Made by a program: the position numbers and the translations under genes
The notes under the pieces: generated by a model
What the model was told of the DNA's origin: nothing
Seen by the model: only the letters and a program-made list of their open reading frames with translations
Database searches by the model: none
DNA from: Siphonodentalium dalli
Lineage: Eukaryota > Mollusca > Scaphopoda > Gadilida > Siphonodentaliidae
Reading direction: 5' to 3'
Length of the DNA stretch: 64,000 bases
Assembly: GCA_032622095.1 (NCBI GenBank)
Contig: CP136061.1
Span: 217,092,373 to 217,156,372, forward strand
In this document: positions 35,340 to 45,450 of the stretch, piece by piece
Layout: every line of letters begins with the position of its first letter
Numbering within the stretch: position 1 is the first letter of the stretch

Positions 35340-35954
35340 GTACCTTACCTATATTAATACAATGAAGCAGATTGGGATAGAATTGTTTCACGCCATTTAT
35401 TTTTATCAATAGTCAATAATAATGGTAAGACTAAATGGTATGGTATGGCACATATATTTAGTCAATTTTAGTGACTTGTAAAACAGATAGTGGAAAATGA
35501 TTGGAAACAAGAGTGAACAAGGAATTAATTTGGGATGGTATTCCCAACAAAATAATTAGTAAAAAAAAGCAGTTAAAGTACATGTCAAATATGGGATAAG
35601 GGGGTGGGTCCCAATTTTTGCCGGGGAATTTTTTTGTTGTTGCAAGTAGGGGGTGGTGGGTACCTTGAGGTCGGAAATTAATTTTGTGAGGCTCGTGTCT
35701 GCAAATTGTTTCCAGACCCCCCCCCCTGAATAGATTAGTTGAAAATTCAGAAATATTTCTTATCGTTCGTAACCTCATTTACATATTCTATATACGATAT
35801 ACGACCTGGATTATATATAATGCTGAATGCATGTGCTGATTTGCACGAATAAGCATGCAGGTGTATTCATGTTGAATATATGTTTTAAAGGTACACAATT
35901 CGATTCGATGTTCCCTGTCTCATCCAATTACAACAACAACGAAATTTAACCAAA
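35340..35954. other. Unassigned segment with G/C runs
   Basis: Unique flank of copy B (and of the second 4.4 kb copy). A G-rich stretch 35599-35675 and a C-run at 35717-35727 resemble the G-tract family. The 106-aa - strand frame across it is a by-product of these runs and has no recognisable domain. Confidence 0.4.
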
Positions 35955-35983
35955 CACGACATTTCTGAATACAGGAAGTTGTC

Positions 35984-36055
35984 CAGTCTGAGTAAACTCA
36001 TACCTAAATATTCATTACAACATTTCAAATATAGAGTCGACGTTCACCCAGACTG
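35984..36055. mobile_element. 72-bp micro-MITE with 9-bp target duplication
   Basis: Ends CAGTCTGAGTAAACTC and GTTCACCCAGACTG are inverted. GAAGTTGTC flanks it on both sides, and the empty site (AGGAAGTTGTCCAACC) stands in the first copy near 31665. The same ends bound 59537-59694. Confidence 0.8.
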
Positions 36056-36484
36056 GAAGTTGTCCAACCAGCGATATGAATGTTCATCACATGGCTAAAA
36101 AGCAAATTTATGATTGGGTTATAGCAGTGATACGAATACTGCTACTGCAACCGACCGCGTAGATTACAAATTTACAATAAAAAGTTTTCGCGCCAAAATG
36201 AGATTTTAGCGGTTTTACGACTGAGTCTTGTTTGAAGCGAACCGACGAAATGTGTTTGCCGCACAGTTTGCGCGCAAAATATCGATATTATTTATAGAGA
36301 TGACACTCATAAATGGGTCAATTGGTCCGCACTAATGGCTGGTGTGTTGTAATAGCGCGAACAGGAGAAAACTACAATGCAAACGTACACATATTAATTT
36401 ACCTTTACATGTTTCTTTAAAAAAGACACCATCATTGGCCTAGCTTAGGAATGACTCGCTATAATTTGACCTAATTTATCGACG

Positions 36485-36576
36485 TCGGCGTAGCCCAGTG
36501 GTTACTTCGTTCAAACAATTTGTCTATCACACAAGATTTCGCGGGTTCGCTCCCGTACTACCCACAGGCGCCATCT
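36485..36576 (+). repeat. SINE1 module, copy C
   Basis: GGCGTAGCCCAGTGG ... GGGTTCGCTCCCG ... CAGGCGCCA. Unlike 28090 and its twins it retains the TGTCTATCACACAAGATTTC middle, so the array units and this copy differ here although the surrounding sequence is nearly identical. Confidence 0.6.
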
Positions 36577-37013
36577 GATGTCTTTTATTTTTGTTTTTGT
36601 TTATTTTTTCAGTTCACATATACTCTAATTTGCTTTGATCTCGTCGCACATGATCTTATTCGTTGTTTTAGTGGCAGCATATAAGCTCTTGTGTGTGCAG
36701 TTAAGTACCGTATGTACTGCATTTCAAACTTCCCGCGCGAAATGGATTCTATAATTATATTGAGGCATATTCCGCCCACGTGTGTTTGATTTGATTTTAT
36801 GTTATTTTATTTTGTTACATCTTAACACATACATAGACACACAATCAAACATATTACGGCGCATAATTTATATTTATAAATTATATATTAATTTGTTCCA
36901 ATGGGAGCCAGCTGGTATTTTTGTACATTTAGTACCGGTGAATTGATACTGATATGTGATCAGGTGTTACTGGTTCTTTCGACTCAAATATGCGATTGAT
37001 TTGGGGAGATTAA

Positions 37014-37494
37014 AGGTACTCAATCCGATAAAACTCCTCTCAATTACTATTTCAATGGCTTCGGGGGTAAAAAATATTTGATTCGAGTCGAGGAAGTCAC
37101 CCATCAAAGCTCAGATTTGTTAGATATCGATTTTAGAAATCTATTTTTTTTTCATTATCGGGAATACTTTCTGGCCCAGAACTGAGTCAAAATTGCGTTA
37201 TTATTACCACTTGATTTTAGAGTTATCCATCCTTGTCTGTTTGAATAGATTTTGATGTACACATCCCGAGCAGATTACGGCAGTTGAAGGCAATTATTAG
37301 TACTCATCTCGAGTAAATAACAAATTTCAAAAATCAATATCTAATAACTCTGAGCTTTGTTTGAATGGTTCCTCGACTAGAATCAAATATTTGTTACCCC
37401 CAAAGCCAAAGAAATAGTAATATAGGACCCTCTGATCGGATTGTTGTTGTTGGAATCTGTTGAGATGGGGACCCTCTGTACGGATTGAGTACCT
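37014..37494. mobile_element. Family M element (481 bp), copy C
   Basis: Duplicate of 32622-33101 by the 4.4 kb event; TTAA at 37010-37013 and 37495-37498. Confidence 0.9.
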
Positions 37495-38050
37495 TTAACA
37501 TTAGATATATCGATACATGAATATTTTTGTGTACAAAAGGCTGCAAAAGGTTGGGTTTTTTTATCGATAATTATTGACTTTGAAATGAGAAGGTATCTGA
37601 AAATTGAACTCCCTTATTAAATATGTATTGTTTATCGATGCACTGTTTCAACTGATATATTTTAAAATTTATATTTTACTTGTTTTAAAGACACGCCTAT
37701 GTACGTGCAAACATTTGACAAAAAGTGTGGAAATACGACAACAATTAATACTAAGAAACTCATTTTAAAGAAAAAAATTCTCCCAATACAGACGGATTAT
37801 GAGATATACCATCTATCATAAAGATTATTTTCAATCACATCACCCACCAGGGGTGACCCCATACACACTGCTCTTATGCGCCTTCCCTATATACACGCAA
37901 TGCAGATATACGTCACAGATTTATGGTTCATATATTATTTATTTTTGCGCATAAAATATTGTCTCTCAAGATTACTTGCACAAGGTTGAAGCGTCTCAAA
38001 ACGGAACAATGGACTAAACAGTAAAGTTTACCCCCTCCACATTCATTTAA

Positions 38051-38438
38051 AGATACTCAATCCGACCAGACGCTCCTAAATTACTATTTCATTGGCTTCG
38101 GGGGTAAAAAATATTTGATTCGAGTCGAGGAACCTACCCATCAAAGCTCAGAGTGATCAGATATCGCTTTTTCAAGTTTGTTATTTCAGTTGTTTCTGTG
38201 CCAGAAACACGGACGGTCTTGCAGATAAAGATGGATAACTCTAAAATCAAATGGTAATAATAATCACTTGATTTTAGAGTTATCCACCTTTATCTGCAAT
38301 ACCGTCCGTTTAATCTCATGTTTCTGGCCCAGAAACAATTGAAATAACAAACTTCAAAAATACTCTGAGCTTTGATGGGTAGGTTCCTCGAAGCCAAAGA
38401 AATAGTAATTTAGGAGCGTCTGATCGGATTGAGAACCT
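38051..38438. mobile_element. Family M palindromic subtype (388 bp), copy C
   Basis: Duplicate of 33658-34045 by the 4.4 kb event; TTAA at 38047-38050 and 38439-38442. Confidence 0.9.
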
Positions 38439-40354
38439 TTAAAATAAAAAAAAATCGACAGAACACGAAACAAACTGGTCAAACGCTAATGTCGACATAT
38501 CGGCTAATAATTTATTAACGCACATTTATACACCAACTCATCGTTCAAAGCACTTTTTATAGCGAATAGATCCGGGGGGGGGGGGGGGGGGTATGTAGAT
38601 TTTTTCCAGACACAAGGCGGGGTGGGGGTATATCGGGGCTAGAAAACATGAGTAATGCAAATTTGTTCCTACACTGAAATTTACTTATATAATCGTATAT
38701 AACCTTATATAGACTCATCTACATAGATATATCATTTAGAACAATTTAGATCCCTGTAGGGTTCTATGGTTTGAGGTTCCAATGCTGCTTCAAATGCAGG
38801 CTTTCTGGCTGACAAAACTCGAAGTAGCCAAGTTTGAGTTTGCTAAATCACTTGATAAAGTATATATGGTTGCCTATAAAACTGAATACAAATCTCCTGA
38901 AACAAAAACGACTACATTTTTGCATTATTTTGTTAGTGTACTATAACTGTTAAGAACACGGGCTAATTGTTATATGGAACTAAACAAATATAATGTTGGC
39001 ATGGTCGTGTCAATATGGTAGGTATGTTGTTATCAGTCGTTGAACTCAATGATTACAAAAATAATTATGTTATAGTTTTATACCCCATGCACTTATAATA
39101 ATAAGATTACAGTCAGGCCATATACCTTTATGGAGCTCATGACAACGCGTCAAACCTTTTTCAGAGTTAAGTGGACAATTTACCTCATTAAAACTCAATA
39201 TCGTGGTCAGCATTCATGGAAAGATTGTCGGGCAGATTGAAAATTCAAATATGAGCCAGTGAGAGCAAAGATAGTATTGAGTAAGTTATATTTGGCTGCG
39301 AAAGATGCATGATTCCAAGTGATACCTGTATAACTGATAGGTTTCATAAGGTTTCCTAACGTTTTCTTTTATATTTTTAAGTGGCGATATAATTTTTTTT
39401 AATTAATAATGAAGGCATATGGCTGACTCAGTTGTCATTTTCATGGAATGTCATTGGTATAACATATGGCATTAGTCCCGTAGAAAGATTAGCTCTGTGT
39501 GAGCGACATACGTACTACACAAACAGTAACCCATGTAGTGCTATCTCATCCTTCCAGACATCAAACCATAGTTTGCTATCATACTGACTGGCTCTGCACC
39601 CCCGATCAGTCACCACGTTGCTACACAATACGCATGCATCTGGAAGTCACCTGGTTTTAACACTGGATTTTACAACAATGTCACTCTCAAATTCATGTGT
39701 TCAGGCAGGTTTATGCATAGTTTGTGTCAGAGAATAAAGTACCTTACCTATATTAATACAATGAAGCAGATTGGGATAGAATTGTTTCACGCCATTTATT
39801 TTTTATCAATAGTCAATAATAATGGTAAGACTAAATGGTATGGTATGGCACATATATTTAGTCAATTTTAGTGACTTGTAAAACAGATAGTGGAAAATGA
39901 TTGGAAACAAGAGTGAACAAGGAATTCATTTGGGATGGTATTCCCAACAAAATAATTAGTAAAAAAAAGCAGTTAAAGTACATGTCAAATATGGGATAAG
40001 GGGGTGGGTCCCAAATTTTGCCGGGGAATTTTTTTGTTGTTGCAAGTAGGAGGTGGTGGGTACCTTGAGGTCGGAAATTAATTTTGTGAGGCTCGTGTCT
40101 GCAAATTGTTTCCAGACCCCCCCCCCTGAATAGATTAGTTGAAAATTCAGAAATATTTCTTATCGTTCGTAACCTCATTTACATATTCTATATACGATAT
40201 ACGACCTGGATTATATATAATGCTGAATGCATGTGCTGATTTGCACGAATAAGCATGCAGGTGTATTCATGTTGAATATATGTTTTAAAGGTACACAATT
40301 CGATTCGATGTTCCCTGTCTCATCCAATTACAACAACAACGAAATTTAACCAAA

Positions 40355-40657
40355 AGTCGATTTAGATATCCAAATTAGTGTATTACTAATAAATACTCAC
40401 AACGATACCAAGCACGATATATATACATATATTTTGCCTAAAAAGTCCTATAATAACGTTGTTTTCTTGACGGTTTGTACGACGAACGAGTGTAGTTTGC
40501 AACTTCCATATATGGTGATTCCTAATTCAAATTGGAATTATGGCAACAAGTCAGTGTTGTCACGAATGTAAACAAATATTATTTCCACGTGTAACCAGCA
40601 TGGTTCCATATGCATATTTGCATGGATAAAACATGATTACCGATTCATAAATAACTA
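40355..40657. other. Unique flank, nothing recognised
   Basis: The sequence after the 4.4 kb duplicate is AT-rich and single-copy in this window. No exon, RNA or repeat signal is seen. Confidence 0.5.
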
Positions 40658-40870
40658 CAGTAATACCCTAATTAATCGACTCCATAACCACAGCAGAATT
40701 ATGGGTAACTTTTCAGGATTTAGTCGGAAATATAGCTTGTTGCCATTCATCGGAAAGCTCTCGGGGAGAGCTTTCCGATGAATGGCAACAAGCCATATTT
40801 CCGACTAAATCCTGAAAAGTTACCCATAATTATGCTGTGGTTATGGAGTCGATTAATTAGGGCATTACTG
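40658..40870. mobile_element. pogo/Tigger-like palindromic MITE (213 bp)
   Basis: Ends CAGTAATACCCTAATTAATC and the complement of CAGTAATGCCCTAATTAATC, with TA on both sides (40656-40657, 40871-40872). The whole element is one near-perfect hairpin with its turn at CTCTCGGGGAGAG. TA targets and CAGTAAT ends fit the pogo branch of Tc1/mariner. It codes for nothing. Confidence 0.8.
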
Positions 40871-41104
40871 TATACTTCATATATCCGCGTTAACTATATC
40901 ACAACATACCGTATTCTTGTTGATGGCGATACTTTTCATCGTCTTTTCAATCTGAATTAATTTGCTATGGTCACCGCGATGCGTTGAGCAGTGATTAGTC
41001 TGGGGTGACCTCTCGTAACGGTGCGCGCATGCCTATATATTATTTAGGCAAGAAGTCACCCGATTTCTTTCCAGACCGCCAAATATACCCAGTGGTGAAA
41101 AAAA

Positions 41105-41235
41105 ATATCTAAATTCTAATAACTCTGAGCTTTGATTTTCCTCGACTCGAATCAAATATTTGTTTTACCCCCGAACTTTGCCCGAAGCCAATTAAGATAT
41201 AGTAATTGAGGGGCTTTGAATATGATTATGCATCT
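41105..41235. mobile_element. Family M right-end fragment
   Basis: Has ACTCTGAGCTTTGAT, CCTCGACTCGAATCAAATAT and the CCCCGAA..GAAGCCAATTAAGA block of the M right end, closing with GCATCTTTAA. That closing variant recurs at 46875-46888. The left part is missing. Confidence 0.6.
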
Positions 41236-41327
41236 TTAAGGGGCACACATGATTCACACCTCTCTTTTAACTGGTAGGTCCTATATACTCCCATTTAAGG
41301 TTATATGCCGGTACTTTTCTCTTTCAG

Positions 41328-41464
41328 AAAATGGAACATTTAACACAATTCTGAGGCAAGTGAGAGGCACTCTGTTGAATCATGAAAGATGTGGTGAAAT
41401 GTGGAATACTGAGTTGGACCATAACATGGTTTGCTTCGGCGACGGAACCAGAGGTCCATGCCAG
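41328..41464 (+). CDS. Elastase/chymotrypsin-like serine protease, penultimate exon
   Basis: An S1A-family exon between a TTTCTCTTTCAG acceptor and a CAG|GTAGGG donor. It starts in phase 1 and ends in phase 0. It encodes ENGTFNTILRQVRGTLLNHE, RCGEMWNTELDHNMVCFGDG, then TRGPCQ (the first E is split by the upstream intron). This is the region after the GWG motif up to the base of the S1 pocket; the paired Cys of 'ERC' and 'MVC' are the usual C168-C182 bond. The residue at position 189 (chymotrypsin numbering) is Gly and 190 is Pro, so an Asp-based trypsin pocket is absent. 'MVC.GDG' and 'EMW' resemble pancreatic-type elastases. The exons with the catalytic His and Asp were not found in the 41 kb upstream. 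Confidence 0.88.
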
Positions 41465-41959
41465 GTAGGGACGACATCCATCTATAAATACCTATATAAA
41501 AACCAAGTGTTTGTCTCTGTGTGAATGTCTGTCTCTCTGTCTCTCTGTAACTATCACGATCGCACATCTATACAAATATATCACCCTCATGTCTGATTGC
41601 GCCAAAAAAATTACAATGTTCTGCAGCACATCTTAGAATACGACACTAAAAGTTTCAGGTAATCGGTACAAGGCGATATTTTCACTGATATATTGCGTTT
41701 TCTCCAAAGACGCGCGAATGTGTTCTCAAACAAAACAAAAACATTAAAACAAAAACAAACTTACCAAACAAAAAATTAAATTACTCTTTCAAAACAAACA
41801 AAGTAGAAAAAAATGGCAACGATAATAAATCTATTAAGAACGGTGGCACTTTGAAGATGGCTTTCGCCGAGTTATTTTGCCAATAACTGAGTGCTTCTGT
41901 CAGAAAATAATTTCAAATTAGATTACAATTGTTTCGAGATATTATCCTGGAAGAGAAAT

Positions 41960-42330
41960 GTGTTGACTGTCGTTCAAGCTATCGCACTAACGGTCATAAA
42001 ATTTATAAAATAAACCAACTATAATAAGGGGCAAAAATGAGGTTTTCGAATTCGATTGAGATATTGTTGTTGAAAATCGATATACCAAATTTGAATGGAA
42101 GCAGTTTACGTGCGTTCAAGTAATCGCACTATGACGGTCTTTAACTTGCATGCCAAACAAAATAGACAAACTATGGGCCATGAGTCAACCTGGTTTTCGA
42201 ACTCGATCGAGATAATGTTGTGAAAGATCCTTATACCAAACATATGAATTGAATGGGTTGACGTTTGTTCAAGTTATCGCTGACGACCATAACATTGCTA
42301 TAAAATTATAAATGGAATAAGGGCCATAAT
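41960..42330 (+). repeat. Imperfect ~145-bp tandem repeat, ~2.5 units
   Basis: Units begin GTTCAAG(C/T)(T/A)ATCGC(A)CT near 41972, 42114 and 42268, and share TTTTCGAA(T/C)TCGAT(T/C)GAGAT. Units are about 75-80% alike by eye. Confidence 0.7.
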
Positions 42331-42724
42331 TTGGTAAGAAAGTTGTGGCGGCTCCGGATCGAGCCTAATTTGTGTGCAGCTGTTGCACATTCATGGTAGT
42401 TAAAACTCACGTACCACAAATGATCAAAATCCTTGCCTAACTGCCTACATATTTTGTAGAGGATTGAAAACAAGTGATGAAGCAATGGTGGGCACTATTC
42501 CCATTATTGGATGTTATATATTCCGAAAAGTTTTGCTGAAACAACTGACTATTTTCAATTAATTCCCACCGATTACACGAGATAGTGTCATCTCTTTTTT
42601 TGTTTATATTGAGATAACAAGATGATTTTATATAAACAAAACATTTTCTTTTACACCCAAGAGAAAATAAAGTGTCATCTATGTCATTTGTAGTAGCGAA
42701 CGAACTTGCCATCCGTCCGTCAAC

Positions 42725-43260
42725 ATTTTCGTTTCCGGATGATAACTTTAGTTCTACTGAACTAAATGGAATTAAACTTGGTATCTAGGTTCACTTCCAT
42801 AAACTACAGATCAAGTTCGATTAAGTTTTCCAGCTGCCCATTTTAACCAGAGCTACGACCTTTTGTTGAAATTTGTGCTAAATTTTCGTTTCCGGATGAT
42901 AACTTTGTTTAATGTCAACTGCACGGATTCAAATTTGGTATGCTGGTTTAGACAACAATAAAATATGGGTCAAGTTCGATATTGTGGTTATAACGTCCGC
43001 CCTGTTTTACCAGAGTTACGGACCTTTTTGGATTTTGAAATTTTGATTTTCTTGGTTTCCGGATGCTAACTTTAGTTAATGAATGTTAACTGAATGGAAT
43101 ACACATGTGGTATATGTACATTTACAATAATAAAGTACAGGTCGAGTTTGATCTTCGGTTCCGTCACCCATTGTCACCAGAGTTACTTACGGTCATTGTC
43201 GGGTGTTTTTGGTTTCCTGTTCATAACAGCTATAGGCTTGATTGATCACCATACAACTTG
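42725..43260 (+). repeat. Imperfect ~160-bp tandem repeat, 3-4 units
   Basis: Each unit opens TTTCCGGATGATAACTTT (near 42731, 42889, 43060, and a worn one near 43210) and has a TCAAGTTCGAT block and an ACCAGAGTTACG block. No coding frame is conserved over the units. Confidence 0.7.
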
Positions 43261-44166
43261 GAACATATGTGGCTGAATTGGCTCAAATAACAAGCTGTGC
43301 TCGATTCGTGAAATTATCCAATGATTCTCACTAGACTTATGGACCCTTCTTGTACTTATATTTTATTTTATTCGGTTCGCCTGAAAACTCCAAATTATGG
43401 AATCTTTCCGAAAATGCAATTTGAAACAAAAAACGGGAGTATTATGCCACCGTGCACATGGGTGGTGACATTGTTAAAAAGAGTATACACACGATTAAAG
43501 CCCACTTGCGCGTCTGCAATAATTTTGCTATCGCTAAAATATTTTCTTGTTGGCCTTGGAATCAAACAATTCCCTCGGTGATTATCCTTTACATACGGCT
43601 AACGTGATTCCTGAACAGTTTGATGTAAGCATACTTCAGCTTCGTGTTAAAGGCACGTGAGGCCTTAATTGTCGGAAATATTCATATTTGTTCCAAAAAC
43701 CGTAAACAGAAAAACATTAAAACGCATACAGTTTCGTTCATATATACCAATGCCATCGCGTAAACAGCATGTTATCATAAATACCTACTATATTTTACAT
43801 AAGCAAGAGCCTGATTGGGTTACAGAGGATAGCACAATGCTACTGGCTAATCACACACAAATGGCATAAACGCTCTTTATTAGTTCCATATCAGGAATTC
43901 ACCAACAAAGAACGCTCTTTATGTTTACCATCATAATATAAACAAACACCAGAAAAGTAACTTTTTATGCTTTTGTTTACATAACAATGGTTAAACACAT
44001 GACAATAACATACTGTTTATGCGATATTTCTTATTTATATACGGACAAAGTCTGTCTACATTTTGATGTTCTTTCTGTTTGTGGCGGTTTTTGACGGGTG
44101 GAAATATTTTCACAGGATACCCACCGCCAAGGCCAACCGTACCTTTAACACTACTCCTCTTTTCAG

Positions 44167-44331
44167 GGAGACTCCGGTGGTCCGCTGTCCTGTCGATACA
44201 ACGGAAGGTTCTACGTCGTCGGTGTGGTGTCGTGGGGGTCAGAGGAGTGTGACAGAACAGGTTACCCGAGCGTGTTCACCAGAATCTTACCATATGTTCA
44301 GTGGATACGCCGCACCATGTTCGAGGCATGA
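44167..44331 (+). CDS. Elastase/chymotrypsin-like serine protease, last exon
   Basis: Follows a CTCCTCTTTTCAG acceptor and encodes 54 residues plus TGA. It opens [20 protein letters not shown] with the catalytic Ser at residue 3, then [20 protein letters not shown] and [14 protein letters not shown]. The two Cys are placed for the C191-C220 bond and the C-end helix 'YVQWI' is typical. Gly at 216 and 226 leaves the specificity pocket open. The exon joins the previous one in frame (CQ|GDSGG), which is strong support for the model. Nothing here is broken. Likely a secreted digestive or defence protease, by family. Confidence 0.92.
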   Translation, partial: GDSGGPLSCRYNGRFYVVGVVSWGSEECDRTGYPSVFTRILPYVQWIRRTMFEA

Positions 44332-44370
44332 TGATCGAGGACACACTCATGAATGCACGGATGCATGAGC

Positions 44371-44427
44371 CCAAACTGGAAGGCAGAGTTTTGTCCCCTC
44401 GCTAGGCTCGTCTGACCACAGCCATCA
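44371..44427 (-). repeat. Dispersed ~55-bp motif K, copy 1
   Basis: Read on the - strand: GTGGTCAGACGAGCC, TAGCGAGGGGACAAAACTC, TGCCTTCCAGTTTGGG. It lies 40 bp after the protease stop, so it is probably in the 3' UTR, antisense to motif K. Stem pairing is poor in this copy. Confidence 0.55.
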
Positions 44428-44508
44428 AGTACCGAATGTCAACTTTTCTTAGTAAATACAAAACATGTTTCTGAACCGAGCTTGGTGTACCTTCGCTAAA
44501 TCATTTAA

Positions 44509-44977
44509 AGGTACTCAATCCGATAAAACTCCTCTCAATTACTATTTCGATGGCTTCGGGGGTAAAAAATATTTGATTCGAGTCGAGGAAGTCACCCATC
44601 AAAGCTCAGATTTGTTAGATATCGATTTTAGAAATCTATTATTTTTCATTATCGGGAATACTATCTGGCCCAGAACTCAGTCAAAATTGCGTTAAAATTA
44701 CCACTTGATTTTAGAGTTATCCATCCTTGTCTATTTGAATAGATTTGGAGTACACATCCAGAGCAGATTACGGCAGTTATTAGTACTCATCTCGAGTTAA
44801 TAACAAATTTCAAAAATCAATATCTAATAACTCTGAGCTTTGTTTGATGGGTTCCTCAACTCGAATCAAATATTTTTTACCCCCAAAGCCAAAGAAATAG
44901 TAATATAGGACCCTCTGATCGGATTGTTGTTGTTGGAATCTGTTGAGATGGGGACCCTCTTTACGGATTGAGTACCT
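44509..44977. mobile_element. Family M element (469 bp)
   Basis: TTAA at 44505-44508 and 44978-44981. Nearly identical to 47100-47568 and 51198-51666, which have the same length. The right TTAA is shared with the next element. Confidence 0.9.
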
Positions 44978-44981
44978 TTAA

Positions 44982-45446
44982 AGGCCCACTTAATTTTCGA
45001 ACCCCAGATCACATTATATAAAATATATGCCATATTATAAATACCATTTGAAAGAGGAAACCATTGGATTTTCAATTTATTCGATGTAATAAACTGTGAA
45101 CATGTTGTTTTTGTTGAGAAACCGACGTCTGTTCTATGCTGAAGTTTCTACACAAAGTCTAATATTTTCATTGGAAGGGGAATAACTCTATATATTTAGA
45201 TTGAACTCCCATTGAACATAAACTATAGTTTGAATTATGTTACATTCTGGGCGCCATAACAGGGGAAATGATTTTATGATTTCAGCAATGTTCTATTACT
45301 CTATGGGCACCTTCTGAGACACAGATGTTCAAAATGGTGATGAATTATAGTATTTTAATCATATTTTATGGCAATGATTGTTATTAAAACAGTATATCAA
45401 TGCACTATTAAACAAATAAGCGGTGCCTCGGAAATTAAGTGGGTCT
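44982..45446. mobile_element. TTAA-flanked MITE, family P, copy 1 (465 bp)
   Basis: Starts AGGCCCACTTAATTTTCGA and ends TTAAGTGGGTCT, flanked by TTAA (44978-44981, 45447-45450). The left part continues ATATGCCATATTATAAA. A second copy is at 60132-60603. No protein is coded. Confidence 0.85.
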
Positions 45447-45450
45447 TTAA

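Larger units (their letters stand above)
24010..35954 (+). repeat. Segmental duplication, copy B
   Basis: Starts with repeat U (ATCTCAGGTGAAATTTC) directly after the end of copy A. After 35335 it continues into sequence absent from A (35340-35954), taken to be the original downstream flank. It contains the ~2 kb triplication. It lacks the 5.06, 2.8 and 3.7 kb insertions and the 871-bp and 327-bp MITEs of copy A. Confidence 0.8.
31642..35954 (+). repeat. 4.4 kb duplication, first copy
   Basis: From CACGACATTTCTGAATAC to AACCAAA. Runs through the right part of unit 3, two M elements and the end of copy B. The second copy follows directly; a few substitutions and one G-run length change separate them. 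Confidence 0.9.
35955..40354 (+). repeat. 4.4 kb duplication, second copy (copy C)
   Basis: Starts CACGACATTTCTG directly after AACCAAA and ends at AACCAAA|AGTCGA. About 1 base of homology at the joint argues for end-joining rather than recombination between repeats. It contains a new 72-bp insertion (35984-36055) and a G-run lengthened near 38574. Confidence 0.9.
41465..44166 (+). other. Protease intron with two tandem-repeat blocks
   Basis: A GT...AG intron of 2702 bp in phase 0. It holds a CT/GTCTCT run (41524-41547), tandem repeats at 41960-42330 and 42725-43260, and otherwise AT-rich sequence. Open frames within it (for example 42437-42712 on the - strand) match no domain. Confidence 0.8.

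Noticed and set aside
35458-40178. Two 106-codon - strand frames as a duplicated gene
   Set aside because: They are duplicated with the 4.4 kb block and pass through G/C runs; no known domain, and no splice sites with sense.
26740-40354. Treating the near-identical 2 kb and 4.4 kb copies as certain biology
   Set aside because: Not fully rejected, but a false assembly duplication cannot be excluded without reads. The chimeric M elements and the 72-bp insertion in only one copy argue against a simple artefact.
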